A stretch of DNA of 5,053 nucleotides, taken from Planctomycetota bacterium. GTDB lineage: Bacteria; Planctomycetota; Brocadiia; Brocadiales; Bathyanammoxibiaceae. Shown here in pieces: positions 1-5,053 of this stretch. The notes beneath the pieces were generated by a model, which was not told where the DNA came from, searched no databases, and worked only from the letters and a program-made list of their open reading frames with translations. Numbering within the stretch: the first letter of the stretch is position 1; every line of letters begins with the position of its first letter. The stretch spans positions 1 through 5,053 of the forward strand of contig JAUVQR010000134.1 of assembly GCA_030598065.1 (NCBI GenBank). The letters run 5' to 3'. Position numbers and translations under genes: made by a program.

Positions 1-1023
1 CCGTCACCCCTGTATCTGGCCGAGAGGCTGGGCAGGCGTCTGGGCGGCGTGAAATTATATCTAAAGAGGGAAGACCTTAATCACACGGGCGCTCACAAGA
101 TAAATAATACGCTAGGCCAGGTGTTGCTGGCCCGGAGGATGGACAAAAAGAGGATAATTGCCGAGACTGGCGCGGGCCAGCACGGGGTGGCCACCGCTAC
201 GGCAGCCGCCATGTTCGGTATGGACTGTGAGGTCTATATGGGCGAAGAAGACATGCGGCGGCAGTCCCTGAACGTATTCCGCATGAAACTTCTCGGAACA
301 AAGGTGATTCCCGTTACGACCGGCTCCAGAACACTGAAGGACGCGACCAACGAGGCCCTTAGAGACTGGATGTCCTCGGTGAAAGATACCCACTACATAA
401 TAGGCTCGGTGGTGGGTCCGCATCCGTATCCTACCATGGTGAGGGATTTTCAGACCGTGATAGGACGCGAGGCAAGGGAACAGATACTTAGAAAAGAGAA
501 CAGGCTACCCGATTATCTGGTTGCCTGTGTGGGAGGCGGTAGCAACTCTATCGGGCTGTTTCATCCGTTTATTGAGGATGAGAGCGTGAGGATGATAGGG
601 GTGGAGGCCGGCGGTCTTGGTTCTGGAGTGGGTCAGCACGCGGCGACACTCTCACGCGGTAAAGCCGGGGTGCTCCACGGCAGCCTGAGTTATGTGTTGC
701 AGGACGAAGACGGGCAAACCGAGGTGGTGCACTCTATATCGGCAGGGCTTGACTACCCCGGAGTAGGCCCGGAACATAGTTATTTGAAAGAAACAGGCAG
801 GGTGGAATACGTGTCCGTGACCGACGCGGAAGCCCTGGAGGCGTTTGAGATATGCGCCAAATCGGAGGGTATCATCCCCGCCCTTGAGGCCTCACACGCC
901 ATTTCATATGTCATAAAGAATGCTAAATCCTTTGGCAACGATTCGATAGTCCTTGTCTGTCTTTCCGGAAGTGGAGACAAGGATGCTTTCGAGGTGGCTG
1001 AGAAGTTGGGTGTAAAGATCTAG
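1..1023 (+). CDS. trpB: Tryptophan synthase beta chain, 5'-truncated by window edge
   Basis: This PLP enzyme condenses indole with L-serine to give L-tryptophan, the last step of the pathway, in a cytoplasmic alpha2-beta2 complex with TrpA. The reading frame is open from base 1 (PSPLYLAERL...), giving 340 residues. About 60 N-terminal residues of a roughly 400-residue protein are missing. The GTG at 49 is an internal valine and not the start. Visible family motifs, numbered from base 1, are NHTGAHKINN with the PLP lysine at K33, AETGAGQHG with the catalytic glutamate at E55, the phosphate-binding GGGSNS at 178-183, the glutamate of EGIIPALEASHA at E289, and the C-terminal SGSGDKD starting at S322. 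The last motif is usually SGRGDKD, so a serine replaces the common arginine. It looks like the standard TrpB1 type that works with TrpA, which follows 11 nt downstream. Confidence 0.97.
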   Translation, partial: PSPLYLAERLGRRLGGVKLYLKREDLNHTGAHKINNTLGQVLLARRMDKKRIIAETGAGQHGVATATAAAMFGMDCEVYMGEEDMRRQSLNVFRMKLLGTKVIPVTTGSRTLKDATNEALRDWMSSVKDTHYIIGSVVGPHPYPTMVRDFQTVIGREAREQILRKENRLPDYLVACVGGGSNSIGLFHPFIEDESVRMIGVEAGGLGSGVGQHAATLSRGKAGVLHGSLSYVLQDEDGQTEVVHSISAGLDYPGVGPEHSYLKETGRVEYVSVTDAEALEAFEICAKSEGIIPALEASHAISYVIKNAKSFGNDSIVLVCLSGSGDKDAFEVAEKLGVKI

Positions 1024-1034
1024 CCCGCCGGCGT

Positions 1035-1841
1035 ATGGATAATAGAATTGACCAGCGATTTGAACTGCTGAGGAGCAAAAAGGAACCCGCCTTCATTCCC
1101 TTCATAACCGCCGGCGACCCCAGCCTGGATGTTACGAGAGGGCTTATCCTGGAGCTTGAAAGGCAAGGCGCGGACATAATAGAGTTAGGCATCCCCTTTT
1201 CAGACCCCATCGCCGACGGCCCGGTCATACAGGCCTCATACTACAGGGCGCTTACCAGGGGCCTGAAACTGGCCGACATCCTTCACTTCACCAAAGACCT
1301 TAGAAACGAGACGGACATACCCATCGTCGCGATGGTTTCCTACAGCATCGTCTTCAGGACCGGCGCGGAGAAGTTCATTGACATTGCCAGGGACGCCGGC
1401 TTTGACGGCGCCACCATACCTGACCTGCCGGTGGAAGAAAGTGAGGCCATCATTCGCGCGGCGGAAGGCAGGAACTTTCGTATAGTGTGTTTCGTTGCGC
1501 CAACCACCAACCCTGACCGGATGGCCCGCATAGCCAGGTGCACACAGGGCTTCCTGTACTACATCTCTGTTGTAGGGATAACCGGCACAAGGAACTCCTT
1601 ACCCGAAGACATGACGGAAAATATAGACCGGCTGAAGTGTATGACAAACTGCCCCGTGGCGGTTGGGTTCGGCATCTCTACACCCGAGCAGGCCAGGGCG
1701 GTAGGCAGGGTGGCCGACGGTGTTATAGTAGGCAGCGCGTTGATAAAGGAAATAGAGCGAAATTTGGACAGGCCTCCCGCCGAGATTATAAGCGCCGTTG
1801 GAACGCTTGCAGGCGGTCTCTCGGAAGGCGTCAAGAAGTAG
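1035..1841 (+). CDS. trpA: Tryptophan synthase alpha chain
   Basis: TrpA cleaves indole-3-glycerol phosphate to indole and glyceraldehyde 3-phosphate and passes the indole through a tunnel to TrpB. The protein has 268 residues, the normal length for this TIM-barrel family. Motifs in order are PFITAGDPS (22-30), ELGIPFSDPIADGPVIQ (50-66) with the catalytic pair E50 and D61, PDLPVEE (129-135), the loop-6 motif YYISVVGITGTR (175-186), GFGIS (211-215) and the phosphate-binding GSALIK near 233. The ATG lies 11 nt after the trpB stop. I see no good Shine-Dalgarno in that gap, so translation may depend on coupling to trpB. It is presumably co-transcribed with trpB. The protein looks intact, with no missing catalytic residue. 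Confidence 0.97.
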   Translation: MDNRIDQRFELLRSKKEPAFIPFITAGDPSLDVTRGLILELERQGADIIELGIPFSDPIADGPVIQASYYRALTRGLKLADILHFTKDLRNETDIPIVAMVSYSIVFRTGAEKFIDIARDAGFDGATIPDLPVEESEAIIRAAEGRNFRIVCFVAPTTNPDRMARIARCTQGFLYYISVVGITGTRNSLPEDMTENIDRLKCMTNCPVAVGFGISTPEQARAVGRVADGVIVGSALIKEIERNLDRPPAEIISAVGTLAGGLSEGVKK

Positions 1842-1894
1842 CCCGGGTGCGTTTTTTTAGAATGACAGTGTGGCCTTAATCTGTTGGGGTTTGT

Positions 1895-3109
1895 ATGGGC
1901 AAGACTGACATATCATCGAAATCCGTAGAGATGGTCCCCGGTGTGTTCTGGGTCGGTGTACTGGACCGCGAACGCGCCCTCTTCGACAGCTTCATGAGCC
2001 TTCCTTACGGGACCACCTATAACGCCTACCTTGTTACCGGTGGCGAAAAGACGGCCTTAATTGACACGGTCGGGTTAGACTTTACCGACATCCTGACGAA
2101 AAAGGTAAGCGAGTCAGTGAAGGTGGAGGACATAGACTACGTGGTAATGAACCACGCGGAGCCAGACCACGGGGGTTCAATACCTAAGATACTGTCCATC
2201 GCCAAGAACGCCAAGCTTGTCGCCTCAAAGAAGGGGGTAGGCATGGCAAAGCTCTTTTACGACGTTCCGGAAGAGAGGATGATGGCCGTAGAAGATGGGA
2301 GCAAGATAGAGCTGGGCGGCAAGACTCTGAGGTTCATCAGCGCTCCCTGGCTACACTGGCCGGAGACCATGTTTACCTACTGCGAAGAGGATAGGGTCCT
2401 GTTCACCTGTGATTTCTTCGGCGCCCATATGGCCGCCGACAAGCTGTATGAGGACGAGGTCGGCGATATAGTGCTTTCTGAGGCCAGGAGATATTATGCC
2501 GAGATAATGATGATATTTATAAACCCCTTGAGGAAGGCGCTTGATAAGGTGGCTGAGCTGGACATAAAGATAATAGGCCCTAGCCACGGACCGGTGTATC
2601 GTGAACCGCATCGTATAGTGGATGCTTATGAAAAATGGGCAAGGGGACCGCTGGAACAAAAGGCGGTTGTTATTTACGTGTCCATGTACGGGAGCACGGC
2701 CGTACTGGAGAAGACGATAGTGGCGGCCTTAAAGGATGAGGGGGTAGACGCGGTGGCCTACAACATGGTCAAGTCGGATATCTCCCAGATAGTCACGGAC
2801 CTTGTAGACTCAAGCGCGATAATCTTCGGATCACCGTCTTTTTACGGCGGAATGCATCCACGGCTTGCCTCTTCTGTTGAGCTTATAAGGACCCTCAAAC
2901 CCAGGGGCAAGATAGTCGCCGTGTTCGGTTCTTATGGTTGGGGAGGCGGCGCGGCCAAAGAGATAAAGAGCAGGCTGGCGCCGGTAGGCTTTGATGTTAT
3001 AGAAACACTTGAGATAAAGGGTCCTCCCGGAGATGAGGCGCTTGACAAGGCCCGTTCCCTGGGGAAGGCCGTTGCCCGCAAGATAAAAGAGACCCGGGCG
3101 GCGAACTGA
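1895..3109 (+). CDS. fprA: A-type flavodiiron protein (FprA / rubredoxin:oxygen oxidoreductase family)
   Basis: This is a soluble cytoplasmic enzyme of 404 residues that reduces O2 to water and/or NO to N2O, taking electrons from rubredoxin or a similar donor. The N-terminal metallo-beta-lactamase-like half (about 1-250) carries the diiron ligands: HAEPDHGG with H87, E89 and D91, WLHWPETM with H154, CDFFGAHM with D173, and GPSHGP with H231. The C-terminal half (about 256-400) is a flavodoxin domain with FMN-binding loops YVSMYGSTA (261-269), FGSPSFYGG (311-319) and GSYGWGGGA (345-353). No rubredoxin or reductase domain is fused, so this is the minimal class A. An in-frame TAA at 1877-1879 leaves ATG 1895 as the only start. 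The upstream TTGGGGT is only a weak ribosome-binding sequence. It lies 53 nt after trpA. The sequence does not settle whether O2 or NO is the physiological substrate. Isoleucine is mostly ATA (22 of 29). Confidence 0.95.
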   Translation: MGKTDISSKSVEMVPGVFWVGVLDRERALFDSFMSLPYGTTYNAYLVTGGEKTALIDTVGLDFTDILTKKVSESVKVEDIDYVVMNHAEPDHGGSIPKILSIAKNAKLVASKKGVGMAKLFYDVPEERMMAVEDGSKIELGGKTLRFISAPWLHWPETMFTYCEEDRVLFTCDFFGAHMAADKLYEDEVGDIVLSEARRYYAEIMMIFINPLRKALDKVAELDIKIIGPSHGPVYREPHRIVDAYEKWARGPLEQKAVVIYVSMYGSTAVLEKTIVAALKDEGVDAVAYNMVKSDISQIVTDLVDSSAIIFGSPSFYGGMHPRLASSVELIRTLKPRGKIVAVFGSYGWGGGAAKEIKSRLAPVGFDVIETLEIKGPPGDEALDKARSLGKAVARKIKETRAAN

Positions 3110-3110
3110 A

Positions 3111-3162
3111 GTCCTTTAATTATTATGCGATGTTTCCGGCCTACGATTGGCCGTGTAAGGAC
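3111..3162 (+). terminator. Possible stem-loop just downstream of fprA
   Basis: Two nested perfect inverted repeats begin 1 nt after the fprA stop codon. GTCCTT (3111-3116) pairs with AAGGAC (3157-3162). Inside it, CGGCC (3137-3141) pairs with GGCCG (3149-3153) around a 7-nt loop. Such a structure could end or stabilise the fprA mRNA. No T-run follows, so it is not a canonical intrinsic terminator, and the inner strands are separated from the outer helix by unpaired bases. Confidence 0.3.
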
Positions 3163-3272
3163 GCTTTATCGTGGGACACCGGTAATAGGCCGGCATCCGA
3201 AAAACACTGCGCATTAAAGACCGTCGCGTTAGATATACATGCGCAAGTGGAGAATGTCAGGTTGCTTAGGTG

Positions 3273-3310
3273 TGGCCGGTCTCTTGTGGAGAGGGTTTTG
3301 TGCCCGGCCA
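3273..3310 (+). repeat. GC-rich inverted repeat, possible hairpin
   Basis: TGGCCGG (3273-3279) and CCGGCCA (3304-3310) are perfect reverse complements. Between them CTCT (3281-3284) can pair with AGAG (3290-3293) across TGTGG, leaving a bulge that contains TTTTG on the 3' side. This may be an RNA hairpin at the end of the fprA transcript or a DNA site upstream of the cytochrome promoter. The sequence alone does not decide which. Confidence 0.35.
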
Positions 3311-3350
3311 ACCGGTGAAATTGGCGCTGAAACGGCAGTTTTTGTGGGGT

Positions 3351-3365
3351 AAAAAAGGTTTTTTT
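3351..3365. promoter_or_regulatory. A6-GG-T7 tract abutting the -35 box (UP-like element)
   Basis: Six A and seven T residues around GG end one base before TTGACA. A/T tracts in this position are typical of UP elements, which bind the alpha C-terminal domain of RNA polymerase, and of intrinsically bent DNA. The role is inferred from position and composition only. The tract is also an inverted repeat with a 2-nt centre, too tight for a stable RNA hairpin. Confidence 0.45.
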
Positions 3366-3366
3366 G

Positions 3367-3394
3367 TTGACATTTAATGAGACATTTTTATAAT
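3367..3394 (+). promoter_or_regulatory. Perfect-consensus sigma-70-type promoter of the octaheme cytochrome gene
   Basis: The -35 hexamer TTGACA (3367-3372) and the -10 hexamer TATAAT (3389-3394) both match the bacterial housekeeping consensus at all positions, with a 16-nt spacer (17 is optimal). Transcription would start near 3400-3402, giving a leader of about 75 nt to TTG 3477 or about 145 nt to ATG 3546. It lies in a locally AT-rich stretch of an otherwise GC-richer window and points at the cytochrome gene. This argues that the gene has its own strong promoter and is not the end of a trp-fprA operon. Confidence 0.8.
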
Positions 3395-3459
3395 GCTACT
3401 TCTCACCAATCTAGACCTTTAAAAGGGCTTTATTTATAGTAGCAAGATGTAGTATTCGG

Positions 3460-3469
3460 AAAGGAGGTG
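3460..3469 (+). promoter_or_regulatory. Shine-Dalgarno 1, placed for start TTG 3477
   Basis: AAAGGAGGTG is complementary to the usual 3' end of 16S rRNA over 10 nt, the best such match in the leader. Its GGAGG core ends 9 nt before the TTG at 3477. That TTG is in frame with the cytochrome gene and follows an in-frame TAG at 3450-3452. This pairing supports a longer precursor with 23 extra residues. Confidence 0.5.
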
Positions 3470-3482
3470 TAAGCTATTGGGG

Positions 3483-3493
3483 AAAGGAGGAGG
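3483..3493 (+). promoter_or_regulatory. Shine-Dalgarno-like element 2, before in-frame ATG 3507
   Basis: AAAGGAGGAGG is an 11-nt exact copy of the element at 3525-3535. It ends 13 nt before the in-frame ATG at 3507, which is a long spacing. It also encodes Lys-Gly-Gly if translation begins at TTG 3477. Its GGAGGAGG part can sit in the loop of the GGAAA/TTTCC hairpin. Confidence 0.35.
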
Positions 3494-3524
3494 TTTCCAA
3501 AGGTCTATGCATTTTAGATCTACA

Positions 3525-3535
3525 AAAGGAGGAGG
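3525..3535 (+). promoter_or_regulatory. Shine-Dalgarno 3, placed for ATG 3546
   Basis: AAAGGAGGAGG ends 10 nt before ATG 3546, within the usable range. It is the ribosome-binding site I favour for the annotated start, because the protein from 3546 begins directly with a normal-length signal peptide. Confidence 0.6.
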
Positions 3536-3545
3536 ACTTTCTAAG

Positions 3546-5053
3546 ATGATGCCTAAGACGTTGAAGGCACTGCTAATCCTTAGTGTAGTTGCAGGCCTGT
3601 GCTTCTTTAGTTCCTTCAACGGTGGGTTTGATAATGACGTATATGCTGTTGAGATTATTACCCACTGGGTGCCTCACGAAGTATATGGTATGCCTGGCGA
3701 ACCAGACAATAACGGAAAGATCTTTTTCTCCGGTCTTGGCGCCAAGTACATGGGTGCACCGAAGGGCGGACCGCCCTGGCCTGGTAAGTATGGTAAGTTC
3801 TACAGGACATTACCCGCCTATCGCTATTACATCCCTGATGGTATGTACAACAGGGATGACCTGCGGCCGCCGAACCCCATAAAGGGTGTTTTCCGTAACG
3901 AGCAGTGTGTGGGTTGCCACGAGGTGTTGACCCCCGGGATTGCCCGTGACTGGAAGATGAGCAGGCACGCATCCGTGGAGCCTGCACCGGTAGGCTGTCC
4001 GACCTGTCATAACTCTGACCACCAGAAGCTGCATATGCCCAGCTCGAAGACCTGTGGTACAGAGGATTGTCACGGCACGCAGTACACCCAGAATATGGAG
4101 GGTGGCATCGGTTCTCACGGGTCTTGCGCCAGCTTTGCTCAGGTAGAGTGCGCATGGTCCATCGAGAGACCTCCGGGAGACACCGCTGGTTGCGTGTTTT
4201 GTCACACAAGTTCAGAGGAGAGGTGCTCCACATGTCACGCAAGGCACCGCTTCGACCCCAGGACCGCAAGGAAGTCTGAGCAGTGTAAGACTTGCCACTG
4301 GGGGAAAGACCACCGCGACTGGGAGGCTTATGACATCTCCATTCACGGTGTAGTCTATCAGACCGGCAAATGGGACCCGAAACTGTTTGACTGGGACCAG
4401 AAGCTGTCTGAGGCGACCTACACCGGCCCGACATGTGCATACTGTCACATGCGTGGTGGCCATCACAACGTACAGAAACTGTCCACGGTCTACACAAGCA
4501 TGGGTATGTCCATGGCAGACCGCGGCGCCCCCCTCTGGAAGGAAAAGAGGGATACATGGGTTTCGGTTTGTGACGACTGTCACTCACCGAGGTTCGGAAG
4601 AGAGATCCTTCAGGCTATGGACGAGGCTTGTAAAGATGCCGCTCTTAAGTATCGTGAGACCTTCAAGGTTGCAGAAGATCTCTACAGGGACGGCGTACTC
4701 GACCCGATGCCGAAGGACCTGGCACCAGACTGGTCCGGTCAGCACATCTGGAGTCTTAAGATTGGTGCTTACCACGGTAACGAGTTTGGTGGAAAGACCG
4801 GTGAGTCCGGTGAATTCAGGATGTCCAACTGCTCTAACGTCGAGCGTCTGTGCTTTGAGAGCGTTGGTTACTGGATGACCTACATCTTCAAGGGCATGGC
4901 TCATTGTAGCTGGAACGACGCCACGTATTGCGACGGTTCTTTCGGTATGGACCGCTGGCTTGTGGACGTCAAGACACAGGCTTCCAGGGCCAGGAGACTT
5001 GCCGCCCTTGAGAAGAAGGTCGGAATCACCTGGGTACCGGAAGACTTCTGGAA
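3546..5053 (+). CDS. hdh: Octaheme HAO-family cytochrome, probable hydrazine dehydrogenase; 3'-truncated
   Basis: HDH oxidises hydrazine to N2 plus four electrons, the final catabolic step of anammox, inside the anammoxosome. In the family it is a soluble homotrimer with covalently crosslinked subunits. The 502 codons present start with a signal peptide (K4, K7, hydrophobic about 8-24, likely cleavage after VYA at 32-34, mature start VEIITHWVPHEV). Heme motifs are CVGCH (121), CPTCH (151), CGTEDCH (170, CX4CH), CVFCH (216, expected P460 heme 4), CSTCH (227), CKTCH (247), CAYCH (297) and CDDCH (342). Y461 in SWNDATY is the expected P460-crosslinking tyrosine, which argues for an oxidative enzyme and against a nitrite-reducing paralogue. 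The reading strongly resembles Kuenenia HDH as I remember it; a hydroxylamine-oxidising paralogue is the main alternative. ATG 3546 is favoured by the signal peptide. TTG 3477 and ATG 3507 are in frame and also have ribosome-binding sequences. About 60-80 C-terminal residues are missing. Promoter, ribosome-binding sites and codon use suggest very high expression. Confidence 0.93.
   Translation, partial: MMPKTLKALLILSVVAGLCFFSSFNGGFDNDVYAVEIITHWVPHEVYGMPGEPDNNGKIFFSGLGAKYMGAPKGGPPWPGKYGKFYRTLPAYRYYIPDGMYNRDDLRPPNPIKGVFRNEQCVGCHEVLTPGIARDWKMSRHASVEPAPVGCPTCHNSDHQKLHMPSSKTCGTEDCHGTQYTQNMEGGIGSHGSCASFAQVECAWSIERPPGDTAGCVFCHTSSEERCSTCHARHRFDPRTARKSEQCKTCHWGKDHRDWEAYDISIHGVVYQTGKWDPKLFDWDQKLSEATYTGPTCAYCHMRGGHHNVQKLSTVYTSMGMSMADRGAPLWKEKRDTWVSVCDDCHSPRFGREILQAMDEACKDAALKYRETFKVAEDLYRDGVLDPMPKDLAPDWSGQHIWSLKIGAYHGNEFGGKTGESGEFRMSNCSNVERLCFESVGYWMTYIFKGMAHCSWNDATYCDGSFGMDRWLVDVKTQASRARRLAALEKKVGITWVPEDFW

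Larger units (their letters stand above)
3110..3350. other. Intergenic stretch without a convincing gene
   Basis: This stretch separates fprA from the promoter of the cytochrome gene. It holds several GC-rich inverted repeats built around CCGG/GGCC (listed separately) but no tRNA, no recognisable RNA family and no persuasive gene. A 62-codon frame at 3130-3318 is open, but it has no ribosome-binding sequence, an odd composition and no recognisable motif, so I do not call it. Confidence 0.6.
3412..3522 (+). promoter_or_regulatory. mRNA leader with competing complementary segments
   Basis: TAGACCTTT (3412-3420) is the exact 9-nt reverse complement of AAAGGTCTA (3499-3507). The same 3' segment can instead pair downstream: AGGTCTA (3501-3507) with TAGATCT (3515-3521), one G-U pair, around a 7-nt loop. 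Between the arms, GGAAA (3481-3485) and TTTCC (3494-3498) can form a 5-bp hairpin that displays GGAGGAGG in its loop, directly next to the 9-bp helix. The two pairings of 3501-3507 exclude each other, as in translational switches. I match it to no known riboswitch family, and chance pairing is possible. Confidence 0.35.

Noticed and set aside
49..51. GTG as the start of trpB
   Set aside because: The frame is open to base 1 and encodes conserved TrpB sequence (PSPLYLAERL) upstream of it, so the gene is cut by the window edge.
1839..1860. CCCGGGTGCG followed by T7 after trpA as a terminator
   Set aside because: The GC part is a palindrome with no loop and cannot form a stem of useful length before the T-run. 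I see no real intrinsic terminator here.
1538..1879. Plus-strand open frame overlapping the end of trpA
   Set aside because: It lies out of frame inside trpA, which has all its catalytic motifs, and its translation is arginine-rich and featureless.
3130..3318. Open frame of 62 codons between fprA and the HDH promoter
   Set aside because: It has no ribosome-binding sequence, recognisable motif or coding-like composition, and it overlaps inverted repeats. An open frame of this length is expected by chance.
3658..4587. Long minus-strand open frame (309 codons) opposite the cytochrome gene
   Set aside because: It is the antisense shadow of the octaheme cytochrome, whose eight heme motifs are on the + strand. 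Its translation is rich in Arg, Cys and Ser and has no family features.
1..5053. CRISPR arrays, insertion sequences, tRNA or rRNA genes
   Set aside because: I saw no regularly spaced repeats, transposase motifs, terminal inverted repeats, tRNA-like cloverleaf or rRNA segments on either strand.

Overview
The window looks like chromosomal DNA of an anaerobic ammonium-oxidising (anammox) planctomycete of the Brocadiales type. The strongest evidence is the last gene. It is an octaheme c-type cytochrome of the hydroxylamine oxidoreductase family, and its sequence reads like hydrazine dehydrogenase (HDH), the enzyme that makes N2 in anammox. Hand counts on four sampled lines give roughly 50-60% G+C. 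That is higher than the roughly 40% I remember for Kuenenia, Brocadia and Scalindua, so a less familiar anammox lineage is likely.

Layout, all on the + strand: (1) 1-1023, the 3' part of trpB, cut by the window edge. (2) 1035-1841, trpA, 11 nt behind trpB. Together they encode the last two steps of tryptophan synthesis. (3) 1895-3109, an A-type flavodiiron protein (FprA/ROO family) that reduces O2 and/or NO. It lies 53 nt after trpA with no clear terminator between them, so read-through is possible. (4) 3110-3476, about 370 bases without a convincing gene. Its first part holds imperfect GC-rich inverted repeats. Its second part holds an A6/T7 tract and a perfect-consensus sigma-70-type promoter (TTGACA, 16 nt, TATAAT). 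(5) About 3401-3545, an mRNA leader with three AAAGGAGG Shine-Dalgarno-like elements, each followed by an in-frame start candidate, plus several complementary segments that could form alternative hairpins. (6) 3546 (or 3477/3507) to the window end, the HDH-like octaheme cytochrome. It has a signal peptide, eight heme-binding motifs and the candidate P460 tyrosine, and it lacks only its C-terminus.

The trp genes and fprA look like ordinary, moderately expressed housekeeping and stress genes that use mostly ATA for isoleucine. The cytochrome gene has its own consensus promoter, very strong ribosome-binding sequences and almost no ATA codons. This fits a separately transcribed, very highly expressed catabolic gene. 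Functionally, HDH oxidises hydrazine to N2 and supplies low-potential electrons. The flavodiiron protein would plausibly protect such a metabolism from O2 or stray NO, but that link is inferred from proximity and physiology.
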